Below, piece by piece: positions 1 through 12,873 of a stretch of 64,000 nt of DNA (positions within the stretch are counted from its first letter, which is position 1; each line of letters begins with the position of its first letter). The stretch is taken from positions 17,827,001 to 17,891,000 of the forward strand of contig NC_080719.1 of assembly GCF_019097595.1 (NCBI RefSeq). The letters are read 5' to 3'. Made by a program: the position numbers and the translations under genes. The DNA comes from Hemibagrus wyckioides (Eukaryota; Chordata; Actinopteri; Siluriformes; Bagridae). The notes beneath the pieces were generated by a model, which did not search any database, was not told where the DNA came from, and saw only the letters and a program-made list of their open reading frames with translations.

Positions 1-3000
1 GTCTAGTGGAAAGTCTTGATTGTGATTGGTCAGGTGTCCACAAACATTTGGCTATATAGTATATCTAAAATTACAGTATGTCAATGCACTTAAACAAACT
101 CAGTAGGCCTAGCATTATAATTGTGCTGTGCATGCATGAGTAAGATATTATTTAGCTGTATGAGAAGGGTGAGTCAGGATGCTTGAATAGAAATGCCTCT
201 GTCAGCTGTTTTGCGTCAAATCAGTTTTAATTGTTCTGTGTTTTTACCAGCAGAAGAGAACAAGAGCTCTGAAGGTTTCACTGTTATATCAAACTGCTAT
301 GTATCTGTATTTTGTAAGAAGGCATCGGGTGTGTCTCAATCAACTCCTTAGTTCAGTAGTCAAGGCACTGATCAGGGAGTCGGCCATTTTAAGGGTTGTC
401 TCTTTCTCTTCCTCAATCGCAGTGCATTGGAACATATGCTCCATAAAAAATCCTACAGTGCACCAAAGAAAAAGGGAGCATCTATGTGCACGATGTTCCA
501 TTATTGGAAACGACAACATGTTTTTTGAAAGAACGAAAAAAAATTACGGACGAAACTTTGCAGGACTGACTTTTCTACAAATTTTAACTTTATTTGATGT
601 TCTGTACATGGTTAGCTTGAATCTAACATTTAAGTCTTTAACGATTTGAATAAAAATTCCAAAAGCTGGAAACTTTGCAAGGATTATGTCAAAGATATCC
701 GCCCTGCCTGCTGTAGATACTGCCCGTAGTCACATTTCACAATATCGGTACGTCGTCATATGGCAGGAATCGAGTCATCAGTGTCCCACTGTGTCATGAT
801 CCAGTTTACACGATATACAGATTTATAACCTGCTAGGGAGCTGATTGAGTCTCACCATTAATTTCTTTAACAATCATGAACGGAGTCTGCAGTGTTTCCA
901 CTTGTAACAGTCACAATGGAATCTGGACTTTGTGCTTCATGATCTCTTTTGTTTTGTTATTGTTTAGTTATTTTAGTATTTTTTTTCTTTTTAAGTTTAA
1001 GAGACTTATGTGGTGTGTGGTTTGAAAGGATGTATAAATGTGGTATACAATAAACTCATGTGGTATAAGAGGAATAAAGCAATGTGGCCTAACATGAAGC
1101 ATCATTAAATATTTCCTATAGCTACTGTATTTTTGTTCTACAGAACACCCTCTGTATTTTATTCCTTATGTTAAAAAATAGTAACCTGTTACCATGACCT
1201 ATCATTCCTTAGTGTGACACGAGATAAACTGACTGCATACAAAGTTTTTGAACAGCCGCAGTTCAGTTTAGAACAATACTCCACATCTGAATAATTCCTT
1301 GTCCTATTGCTCCGTACTCTGCATGGACTCTGCTCCATACTCTGACTGTTTAGGCTCAGCCAGTGTGCGAATGTGCAAATAGAAAATAGTGCATTTCTCT
1401 GCTGCCATCAGCACCAAGGTCAGAATATATTAATGACTCACTCATCACACTCTGGAGCAGATGTAGCCATTGGTCTCCTGTGTATAGCAAGATCAAACTG
1501 GCTATTTCCAGCACTTAGAATACATTTCTCTCCAGGATAGAATCTTATCCTCTCTCCCTCACCTGAGCACCGTGTGTGTGTTGACGTGTATTATGGTTAC
1601 TTTGCTCATGCATCTGATTATCATAAACAGTGTAATTAACAGTCTCTTGGTTCTGAAGAGCTGACAGTGCAAAGTAGGTCACATGTTCACTTCAGCCAAG
1701 ATAAGTGTGGAATTATAATAATTAGGACTGGGCCATAATCAATGATAATAAATGAAAATCAAACCTATTAGAACACTCCTGAGGCTGCTGATATAACAAA
1801 AGAAAATACAAAAACACACAATGCTGCAAATCTCTTTCCTAATAACCCGTCTTGCTATTATTCGAGATCTTCACTGCAAGTTCACAACATGATCTTTAGG
1901 GAATTGCTTTTCATGTCCCAGTCGTCCCATGTGTCCATGGTCAGGGATCCTTGTAAAACAGGACGGGAAGGATGACATAATCATGTTCTTTCCCATCACT
2001 AAGCAACATATCAACAGAGAGCTGAGTTTTCCGTGTTATCTCTTGAGAAGCCTGTTATTGCAACTTAAAAAGATTTCAATGTTGCATGCAATGAACTGGA
2101 ACATATACTGTATATGAAGCAGTGTATGTAACCAGTACTTGACATTAAACAACAACAATAAAAAGAGGGCGAAGGGAGCAGGGAGACTAGAAGAGTATCA
2201 GAAACAACTGGATGAAGGATATAAATTCCAATTTGGGAAAAAATAAGAAAAATATACATTGCACGTGTTTGAAGCACAGTGTTCTCCTGTAAGCGCAGGC
2301 AAATACGTATCTTATGAGAGGGAGGGAAAGAGAAACGCTGCAGTGCAGAATCACCAGAGGAGAAAGACGAACAGGGTGGGCCTCTGGTGTCATATGGATG
2401 CCTGTATCTCTGCTGCAGTGCTTGACTAAAAACTTTTTTCTTTTGTAATCATTTTGCATCTTTACAACACTTGCAAGAGAGATTTCATGTTTCCATCGGT
2501 ATTCTCGGTGAAATATATATATATGTATATATCTCCTCAAACAGTAAATAACGGCACCATGTGCCGACCAGTACATTCAAGAATCGGCTATTCTTCCTTC
2601 GTCCGCATCCTCGTGACGTCTCAGTTGTGCTTCTTTTCTGGAACTCTGGGAGTTCTCTGGTTACTGTGGAAACACACCCCAAGGGCAGGCATGATACAGA
2701 AGAAAGACCATGTGTGAGAGAGGATGTAAGCTGGGATATTAAAGAAGCTTAGAGGATAATGAGGGGAAAAAAAGAACACGTCTCACTTTAGGTGAAAAAA
2801 AACCCCATGCCATTCCTCTATTATATTACTGCAGTTGCCCCTGGTAGTTAGCCAACAAACGCTGGGTTTAATTCATGTCACAGGAGCTTTATATAAGCTT
2901 ACATAAGTAGTCTATTTCAGCTACTGTATATTAACTTGGTCATGATTCATCCCAAATTACTGAACCTTACAAAATTCTCTCCTCCGCTGAGAATCATTTC

Positions 3001-3195
3001 AGAAACTGCAAAAATAGCACCGTGTTACATCTTAACCAGCATTACACCATAATGCCAAGCAAATTTCTATGATAATCAGCTCAGCATTACATCCAAAATA
3101 TGTATAAAAAAAAAAGAAAGCCATCTAGTTCAGTGCCATTCGTTCACAACCAATCAGCTCACTTCAGGTTAACAGGCAGAAGAAAAAAAAAATAT

Positions 3196-3198
<3 letters not shown>
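1..3198. other. No recognised gene; AT-rich intergenic or intronic DNA
   Basis: I see no exon with family resemblance on either strand. The short reading frames here (for example 299-649 and 2187-2576) have no domain-like composition and no flanking splice sites. The stretch from about 325 begins with wording (TGTCTCAATCAACTCC, then a CGGCCATTTTAAGG box) that resembles fish non-autonomous DNA transposon ends. I could not find a matching second end, so I do not call an element. Confidence 0.5.
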
Positions 3199-3251
<53 letters not shown>

Positions 3252-3261
3252 TATATATATT
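3199..3261. repeat. (TA)n microsatellite
   Basis: An almost pure AT/TA run of about 60 bp, with one G interruption near position 3250. Confidence 0.95.
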
Positions 3262-3786
3262 TACCATATATAACTAAAGAAATCCTCACTGGGTTCTAAT
3301 TCAGCTGTAGCAGCATGCATATGGCATGCCACTAGACCTACAAGATGGTCCTGCTGTGCTTCCAAAAACAAACCTGTCGTTTCATAATCCTTACCAGCAG
3401 CCCCACCATCATTCCTCTAATCAGCACTTAATAATTGATGCTAAACAGTTTGAACGAATATCCAAAAATGTCACCTCCAAAAATATCCGCAGAGGATGAC
3501 ATTTCATTCCACAAGGCCAATCATCATATTTATTTTTAACAGCACATGCCAAACCAACGAGGAACCGGAACAAGCTGAAAAGGGATGCACAAGCAATGAG
3601 AGAATCTATTGATTCAAAGCTCGCCTTTATTTATTTATTTAAAAAAAAACTCCATTTTGTTGTCCAGTTTTTTCATCAGGTCTGACTCGGTCCCTGGTTA
3701 AAATATCTTATAAGTCACGCAAATGATATTTGTAGCTGTTGAGGTTTATAAGTCTTTATGCTATTTATTGATTTTGAGTTCTTACT

Positions 3787-3842
<56 letters not shown>

Positions 3843-4590
3843 AAGACTTAAAGTTAAAGACTAAACATTTTTTTAACACCATGACCCCAGCCTTCATTCA
3901 TACCCCTTCTCGAGTTGTAATGCCACAGCAGCCACTTTGGTGTTATTTCTAACCGAATCTAATCATATGATGTGATTCATCATTCCAGCAAATGAATTTT
4001 ATGATATGCAGTGATCATGACGTTCCTGCTGATCTCTCAGTTGTTGATGTGGGTGTTTCTGTGGGTGATATTTTTTTTTTCCTTGATGAATCACACCATC
4101 CAGGGAACATGAGAAACGCGAACCAGATCGCATCACAGGGTTCACCAGGACGTTTTTAGCCTATGTGCTGCTCGGTATATCGGGACCGCAATACGTAGAA
4201 GAGGAATCGCAATGATTTTTTTTTTGTCTGTATCGTGTTGCCTGTATTTTAATGCAACACACGGACTACGTTGACGATGCTCGTAATAACGCGAGAGCAT
4301 TGGATGGTTGATGATTCACTTCTAATTCACTACAGCGCGTCATGGGCAGTTTCAGGAAAGCATTAGATAACGTAAATTAGAAACATATTGTCAGCGAAAA
4401 AACACACAAACATATAACAACAAAAAGAAAACCCCTACAAGGCTGTGTTACAGCATGGCTTAATTATTGCATCACGGATACCGTCCTGAACGGGGCGGCT
4501 GTATAGACGCAGGGTCGGTATAGAAATCGAACAAAATGGCCATGTCGGGTTTGAACGATTTAGAAAAAAATATTTTAATAAATCACCTCT
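3262..4590. other. No recognised gene
   Basis: Non-coding sequence apart from the compound CA/GA microsatellite listed separately. No exon or known repeat is recognised. Confidence 0.45.
3786..3838. repeat. Compound (CA)n(GA)n microsatellite
   Basis: About eight CA units run directly into about eighteen GA units. Reading frames across it on both strands are repeat-driven and not genes. Confidence 0.95.
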
Positions 4591-4599
4591 TGCTTCTCG

Positions 4600-5190
4600 G
4601 TGTCCTTGCTTTCGCATGCCTGCACCGTGTCTTTCTTTTGTTAAGCTACGTGACCGTCGCGCTCCATCACACCAAATAAAGCTTACGGCTCAAGGACGCG
4701 CAAGAAGATGCTCGCTACCGAGCGCGCGAATGCGCATCCTGTTACAAATAGCCCATACCATCCTGCCCTTACCTCGACGCTGTTCTGCAGTGTCCCGAAG
4801 ACGTCAGGCAGGAGATTATACGAAGCAGCGAGAAAGCAAACACGCGACGGATGTCTTAGATTCTACGCCATGCCAGTCACGTAGCATTTTGCCTGGCGGT
4901 TTGCATGGCGTTAAAAAAAACGGAGAGATGTCGCGGAGAGCTAAGGTGCCGTTATTGCTGTTGGAAGGCGCGCGCGCGCGGCTACGCTCCAGTGTGGTGT
5001 GACGCACGCGGACACCCCCGCTTCCTCCGCGCGCGCAGTGTGACGGTGCGGCTCGCGCAGCTCAGCACTGCCGCTATCAGGACTAGGAACGAAAAAAAGG
5101 AGGGGGGGGATCTCAACATTTCATTCATTTTATCCTCGGAAGATGAGGGCGTGGATGCATACGGTCCAGGAAAACAACACCAACGTTAGT
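4600..5190 (-). promoter_or_regulatory. CpG-rich island, probable promoter of a leftward gene
   Basis: This is the only strongly CpG-rich stretch in an otherwise AT-rich window. CpG runs occur around 4715-4735, 4965-5000 and 5015-5065. In teleosts such islands often mark promoters. On the minus strand a good donor follows the dense part (see next entry), which suggests transcription to the left, out of the window. The plus-strand frames here (4616-5002, 4905-5189) are arginine-rich by-products of GC-rich sequence and show no domain. Confidence 0.5.
4773..5090 (-). other. Candidate non-coding first exon ending at a consensus donor
   Basis: Read on the minus strand, the island ends in GAG followed by GTAAGGG, a near-consensus 5' splice site, with the last exonic base at 4773. 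No convincing start codon with an open frame precedes it, so it would be a 5' untranslated exon. The downstream exons are not in this window. The gene identity is unknown. Confidence 0.3.
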
Positions 5191-5359
5191 TCTATAAAAG
5201 GGCTGATCTATAGGTTTACAGTACTATAGGTGTGTGTAGACACAGTACAGCAGTCAGCCTGTGAGGTCTGCAGTGGCCGAGAAAGCCAAATATTTATTTA
5301 TTTTCCCCAACCCTTAACAGCCGTGGTGTTTAGACTATTACGTAGCATTACATAAAATA

Positions 5360-5376
5360 GAATAGAAAAAATATTA

Positions 5377-5439
<63 letters not shown>

Positions 5440-5472
5440 CCAATTATATGTGGTTGTTGTTATTTATCTTTA

Positions 5473-5508
<36 letters not shown>

Positions 5509-5555
5509 AATAATAATAATAATAATAATAACCTAATTATTTGTGATTGGTGTTG

Positions 5556-5620
<65 letters not shown>

Positions 5621-5688
5621 CCAATTTGTGATTTTTTTTTTATTATTAATAATAATAATAACCGTAGTTGTAAAAAGTAATAGTGGTT

Positions 5689-5740
<52 letters not shown>

Positions 5741-5772
5741 ATAATACTTACTAATATACTTAATAATAATAC

Positions 5773-5830
<58 letters not shown>

Positions 5831-5898
5831 CCAATTTGTGATTTTTTTTTTATTATTAATAATAATAATAACCGTAGTTGTAAAAAGTAATAGTGGTT

Positions 5899-5950
<52 letters not shown>

Positions 5951-5982
5951 ATAATACTTACTAATATACTTAATAATAATAC

Positions 5983-6025
<43 letters not shown>

Positions 6026-6030
6026 AACCC
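5360..6030. repeat. ATT/AAT microsatellite complex with a 210-bp tandem duplication
   Basis: Alternating (ATT)n and (AAT)n runs are separated by short unique linkers such as CCAATTTGTG and CCGTAGTTG. The segment 5611-5820 is repeated, essentially identically, at 5821-6022. One whole microsatellite-linker block has therefore been duplicated in tandem recently. Frames in it give poly-Leu or poly-Asn only. Confidence 0.95.
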
Positions 6031-6934
6031 AATTATTTGTGATTATTTGTGATTTTTCAGTAGGTCTAGTGTTTTGTAGCCTCAAACACATCTTATGTGC
6101 AATGCTACACTGAATTAGAGCTCAGTCTGAATCAGTGACTAGATGATGAATGTGTTTTTCCTCCAAATGTTGCTGAGAGGCTATTTTAATGTCACCTATT
6201 CTATTTAAGTTCTGGATCTTTAATCTAGGGCCTTTCTTGTCAATAATAATAATAATAATAATAAAATTTCAACATGTGATACATGTAAACATTTCGAATT
6301 TTCCAGGTGTTTTCATGTGAAGGAAAGTATCATGTTGTAAAGACGCATAGCTTGAACTTCAAGACTGGCTGTAAACCAGATTTAATGCCATTTTGAGAAT
6401 TTGGGACATGTGCTTGTCAGTTTGGTCATTTTCAATCAATTTTCAATTGATTTAGGCCTCTATATTCAGATGTTATTGTTATTTATCTGAAGCATGCTTA
6501 TTTCTAAGAAAATCAGATTTCAGTTGCATGATTCTTATTAAATATTCTTATTAAGTTATTTGTATGAACACAGTAGACTGCGCAAAAGTGACTACACATA
6601 AAGATGTTGGTCTATGAAATGTTTTCTACTTCATTTCCTACAGTAATCACAATAAAAGGCTTTAGAACATTTAAAATATATTAGAAATTTATAAACAAAT
6701 ATTCTAAAAAAAAGAATTCTTATATGATGTGATATGAATTAAATCTATAAAGTAAGGATCAGTAAGATACTGTAACTGTTTTTCGATTATCAGGCCAGAA
6801 GATAAATCCTGATGCTGTCCCAATTTACTCAATGTCCCAATACAGTCAAAGCTGAATTCACAATATACTAATATTACTGGCAACAATAATATTAACAGTG
6901 TTATTTTACTAGAAAGCAAGAAAGCAGGAAAAGA
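6031..6934. other. No recognised gene; short (AAT)n at 6241-6264
   Basis: AT-rich unique-looking sequence without recognisable exons. A 24-bp AAT run lies at 6241-6264. Confidence 0.45.
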
Positions 6935-7018
6935 TATTTTATTTTATTTTATTTTATTTTATTTTATTTTATTTTATTTTATTTTATTTTATTTTATTTT
7001 ATTTTATTTTATTTTATT
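6935..7018. repeat. (ATTTT)n pentanucleotide microsatellite
   Basis: About sixteen perfect ATTTT units in a row. Confidence 0.95.
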
Positions 7019-7730
7019 ATTTAAAATGAACTAGTCAGTATTAACCTATTAACATGTGGTGAAAAATTTCAGGTTTTTTCTATCTGAACTGCTGCAATGT
7101 TTGACTCTGAACCTCTGACTGTTGCTGCTGGTGATGGTTGTGTTCATCATACTGCAACAACTGCACAGATTTTTATAAACTTCTATATTTGCATTGTCTG
7201 ATTCAGTATTAATGCTTATTTCTTGCAAATATTGTCTTGTCCTGCCCTTTATTGTTTAGTTCATTGTTTCTTACTAATTACTGAGCTGTACGTCAATTTC
7301 CAACAACACTGGTGTGTAGCAATAACAGAATCCTGAATCTTCAATAACAAGGAATTGTTTCTCACACTATTTTTCACTCAGACTTTTGTTCCCCATGTCT
7401 CTGATCGCATACAGAGATTCAGGCTGTGGTCCAAACCGCATTCTAGGGTACTAAATGGTATCTTGGACAGATAATACGGTCCCATTACTATAATAACACT
7501 ATTTACTGCGATAATGTATGGTTTGGGGTGTTATCTAACTTAAACTCTAGTTATAGCCGTTGGATTCCCAGAAAAGCTGGACTTTGTTTCCCCCTAGTGG
7601 TTGAGTCAAGTAACTTTAATAAAAAATAGACTCCATTACGTTCAAATATCTATCTAGTTAGTCATTTATTCATCCAGCGTTCCGCATATAAACCAAACCA
7701 CTTATAGTTAAAACAACAACAACAATAACA
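7019..7730. other. No recognised gene
   Basis: Non-coding sequence with no recognised exon. Wording near 7430-7480 resembles fish transposon-derived repeats, but not enough to place ends. Confidence 0.4.
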
Positions 7731-7762
7731 AGAAGAAGAAGAAGAAGAAGAAGAAGAAGAAG
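7731..7762. repeat. (GAA)n microsatellite
   Basis: About ten AGA/GAA units directly before the large minisatellite. Confidence 0.9.
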
Positions 7763-7769
7763 GTGTACC

Positions 7770-10700
7770 CAGAAGATCTTCACGGTAACACACTATACTG
7801 TAAACTGCACTACGCCGTAACACACACTACACTGTAACCTGCACTGCACCGTAACACACACTACACTGCAACACACTACACTGTAACACACACTACACTG
7901 AAACACACATTACATTGTAACACACTACAGTGTAACACACACTACACTGTAACACACACTTCACTGTAACACACTACACTGTAACACACACTTTACTGTA
8001 ACACACACTACACTGTAACCCGTACTACACTGTAACACACACTACACTATAACACACACTTCACTGTAACACACTATACTGTAACACTACACTGTAACAC
8101 ACACTATATTGTAATGCACACTACACTGTAACGCACTACACTGTAACACACTATACGGTAACACAAGCTATACTGTAGCACACACTATACTGTAACACAC
8201 ACTACACTGTAACACACACTACACTGTATCACACTATACTGTAACACACACTACACTGTAATACACACTAGACTTTAATACATATTACACTGTAATACAC
8301 ATTATACTGTAACACACACTACACTGTAACACACTATACTGTAACACTACACTGTAACACACACTATATTGTAATGCACACTACACTGTAACGCACTACA
8401 CTGTAACACACTATACGGTAACACAAGCTATACTGTAGCACACACTATACTGTAACACACACTACACTGTATCACACTATACTGTAACACACACTACACT
8501 GTAATACACACTAGACTTTAATACATATTACACTGTAATACACATTATACTGTAACACACACTACACTGTAACACACACTATACTGTAACACACACTACA
8601 CTGTAACACACACTATACTGTTACACACACTACACTGTATAATGCACACACTATACTGTAACCCACACTACACTGTAACACACACTACACTGTATAATGC
8701 ACACACTATACTGTAACCCACACTACACTGTAACACACACTATACTGTAACACACACTACACTGTATAATGCACACACTATACTGTAACACACACTACAC
8801 TGTATAATGCACACACTACACTGTAACACACACTATACTGTAACACACACTACACTGTATAATGCACACACTATACTGTAACACACACTACACTGTGTAA
8901 TGCACACACTATACTGTAACACATACTACACTGTATAATGCACACACTATACTGTAACACACACTACACTGTGTAATGCACACACTATACTGTAACACAT
9001 ACTACACTGTGTAATGCACACACTATACTGTAACACGCACTACACTGTGTAATGCACACACTATACTGTAACACGCACTACACTGTGTAGTGCACACACT
9101 ATACTGTAACACACAATATTGTGACACACTATACTGTAACACACACTATACTGTAGCACACACTACACTGTTTAATGCACACACTATACTGTAACACACA
9201 CTACACTGTATAATGCACACACTATACTGTAACACACACTACACTGTAACACACACTACACTGTATAATGCACACACTATACTGTAACCCACACTACACT
9301 GTAACACACACTATACTGTAACACACACTACACTGTATAATGCACACACTATACTGTAACCCACACTACACTGTAACACACACTATACTGTAACACACAC
9401 TACACTGTAACACACACTATACTGTAACACACACTATACTGTAGCACACACTACACTGTTTAATGCACACACTATACTGTAGCACACACTACACTGTTTA
9501 ATGCACACACTATACTATAACACACACTACACTGTATAATGCACACACTATACTGTAACACACACTACACTGTATAATGCACACACTATACTGTAACACA
9601 CACTACAGTGTATAATGCACACACTATACTGTAACACACACTACACTGTATAATGCACACACTATACTGTAACACACTACACTGTATAATGCACACACTA
9701 TACTGTAACACACACTACACTGTGTAAAAGCACACACTATACTGTAACACATACTACACTGTATAATGCACACACTATACTGTAACATACACTACACTGT
9801 ATAATGCACACACTATACTGTAACACACACTACACTGTATAATGCACACACTATACTGTAACACACTACACTGTATAATGCACACACTATACTGTAACAC
9901 ACACTACACTGTGTAAAAGCACACACTATACTGTAACACATACTACACTGTATAATGCACACACTATACTGTAACACACACTACACTGTATAATGCACAC
10001 ACTATACTGTAACACACACTACACTGTGTAATGCACACACTATACTGTAACACATACTACACTGTATAATGCACACACTATACTGTAACACACACTATAC
10101 TGTAACACACACTATACTGTAACACACACTACACTGTGTAATGCACACACTATACTGTAACACACACTACACTGTATAATGCACACACTATACTGTAACA
10201 CACACTACACTGTGTAATGCACACACTATACTGTAACACACACTATACTGTAACACACACTACACTGTGTAATGCACACACTATACTGTAACACACACTA
10301 TACTGTAACACACACTACACTGTGTAATGCACACACTATACTGTAACACGCACTACACTGTGTAGTGCACACACTATACTGTAACACACAATATTGTGAC
10401 ACACTATACTGTAACACACACTATACTGTAACACACACTACACTGTGTAATGCACACACTATACTGTAACACACAATATTGTGACACACTATACTGTATA
10501 ATGCACACACTATACTGTAACACACAATATTGTGACACACTATACTGTATAATGCACACACTATACTGTAACACACAATATTGTGACACACTATACTGTA
10601 TAATGCACACACTATACTGTAACACACACTACACTGTATAATGCACACACTATACTGTAACACACACTACACTGTGTAATGCACACACTATACTGTAACA

Positions 10701-12010
10701 CACACTATACTGTAACACACACTACACTGTGTAATGCACACACTATACTGTAACACACACTACACTGTGTAATGCACACACTATACTGTAACACACACTA
10801 TACTGTAACACACACTACACTGTATAATGCACACACTATACTGTAACACACACTACACTGTGTAATGCACACACTATACTGTAACACACACTATACTGTA
10901 ACACGCACTACACTGTGTAGTGCACACACTATACTGTAACACACAATATTGTGACACACTATACTGTAACACACACTATACTGTAACACACACTACACTG
11001 TGTAATGCACACACTATACTGTAACACACAATATTGTGACACACTATACTGTAACACACACTATACTGTAACACACACTACACTGTGTAATGCACACACT
11101 ATACTGTAACACACAATATTGTGACACACTATACTGTAACACATACTACACTGTATAATGCACACACTATACTGTAACACATACTACACTGTATAATGCA
11201 CACACTATACTGTAACACACACTACACTGTATAATGCACACACTATACTGTAACACGCACTACACTGTGTAGTGCACACACTATACTGTAACACACAATA
11301 TTGTGACACAATATACTGTAACACACACTATACTGTAACACACACTACACTGTGTAATGCACACACTCTACTGTAACACACACTGTACTGTAACACACAC
11401 TACACGGTGTAATGCACACACTATACTGTAACACACACTGTACTGTAACACACACTACACGGTGTAATGCACACACTATACTGTAACACACACTGTACTG
11501 TAACACACACTACACGGTGTAATGCACACACTATACTGTAACACACACTGTACTGTAACACACACTACACTGTGTAATGCACACACTCTACTGTAACACA
11601 CACTGTACTGTAACACACACTGTACTGTAACACACACTATACTGTAACACACACTACACGGTGTAATGCACACATTATACTGTAACACACACTATACTGT
11701 AACACACACTACACTGTGTAATGCACACACTCTACTGTAACACACACTGTACTGTAACACACACTGTACTGTAACACACACTATACTGTAACACACACTA
11801 CACGGTGTAATGCACACATTATACTGTAACACACACTGTACTGTAACACACACTACACGGTGTAATGCACACATTATACTGTAACACACACTGTACTGTA
11901 ACACACACTACACGGTGTAATGCACACATTATACTGTAACACACACTGTACTGTAACACACACTACACGGTGTAATGCACACACTATACTGTAACACACA
12001 CTACACTGAA
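7770..12010. repeat. 4.2-kb minisatellite of a 17-bp unit with higher-order structure
   Basis: The base unit is TAACACACACTACACTG (17 bp) with many point variants (TATACTG, ATACTG, GTACTG). From about 8630 rightward, 17-mers alternate with a 21-base variant beginning TATAATGCACAC, giving a 38-bp dimer. A 30-base variant carrying the perfect palindrome CACAATATTGTG occurs about nine times (near 9113, 10387, 10473, 10524, 10575, 10943, 11028, 11113, 11291). The last 650 bp use a CACTGTACTG / CACTACACGGTG variant. A block near 8060-8290 is repeated about 260 bp later. All reading frames here are Cys/Val/Tyr/Leu/Ser periodic and not genes. Confidence 0.97.
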
Positions 12011-12690
12011 AGCTTTATGTACACTCATAAATCACTCAAGGGAATAATTTTAGTGGTGAATCTGTTGTTTAAAATCATGACAAACAATCCAGAGTGTATC
12101 GTCTCAGCATTGTTTCATACAAGCTCTCACCAAGCTAAAGGTATAATCTGAGATCCAGTTAACACACATATATCCACTTCTCCTGAGTGTATTCCACCAG
12201 CTGAGGCATGTCTGTGTTCAAAATTTAGTTTCTTCAGCTTTGATAAATGCTCACTGAAAGTCTGCGCCCAGCAGCTTGCTTCGACTTGTGTCAAGATGCC
12301 AAATAATCTTCTTTGAAGCAGGTGTGAGTGGACTTTGCCATGCAATTAAGGGCCATTAGATTTCATTATTCATTAACTAAGACAACTTCATGCAGAACTG
12401 CAGAGTAGAATGAAATTTCTACACCCACATTCGTTAAACCTGCCTGACTTAAGTGGACAATTTGTGCAAATTTAATCTCCCCCAAATTTGCCTATCAACA
12501 GGGTGCAGTCTATACAAAGCAGAGGACAATCTTAGTTAAGATACTAGCATTATTATTAGTGTAGGTGTTCTTCAACAGATATCAAAACTATGTAAGTTGA
12601 GTTATCTCCTAGGCTCCACTGTTGCTTGAAACGTAAATGGTATTTGAAGGGCAGCTAAAGAAAAAATGTTATCAAACCTTTATTTGTTCT
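12011..12690. other. Upstream flank of the rapunzel-like gene
   Basis: Unique-looking sequence between the minisatellite and the TATA box of the next gene. No exon is recognised. Confidence 0.4.
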
Positions 12691-12700
12691 AGTGAGGAAG

Positions 12701-12756
12701 TATAAATTCAGGAGCCAAAGTGAAGGTTATTTCACACCTCACTTCATCGTGTATTG
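12701..12756 (+). promoter_or_regulatory. TATA box and short non-coding first exon of the rapunzel-like gene
   Basis: TATAAAT at 12701-12707 is followed, about 50 bp on, by the donor GTGAGT at 12757. A matching acceptor (polypyrimidine tract then CAG) ends at 12843, 30 bp before the start codon. This implies a TATA-driven promoter, a 5' untranslated exon of roughly 25-30 bases ending at 12756, and a short first intron. The transcription start itself is inferred. Confidence 0.5.
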
Positions 12757-12873
12757 GTGAGTTTCCCATCTAAGTCAGTTTTTAAATGATTTGATCATTA
12801 AGTGTATCATACTTCAATTTTTTTCCTTGTGTATCCAAATCAGTTCAGCCATTTTTTCCATCTAGCTGAAGCC

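Noticed and set aside
299..649. 116-codon plus-strand frame
   Set aside because: No recognisable domain, ordinary random composition, and it overlaps sequence resembling a non-autonomous transposon end.
2187..2576. 129-codon minus-strand frame
   Set aside because: No family resemblance and no splice context.
4616..5189. Arginine-rich frames of 94-128 codons
   Set aside because: They lie in a CpG island, where stop codons are rare by composition. No start context or domain supports translation.
10404..11904. Several 60-80 codon frames on both strands inside the minisatellite
   Set aside because: They are translations of the 17/38-bp repeat (period-driven Cys/Val/Tyr strings), with no start context and no conservation signal.
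7770..12010. CRISPR-like appearance of regularly spaced repeats
   Set aside because: The units are contiguous degenerate copies with no unique spacers, and the genome is a fish nuclear genome.
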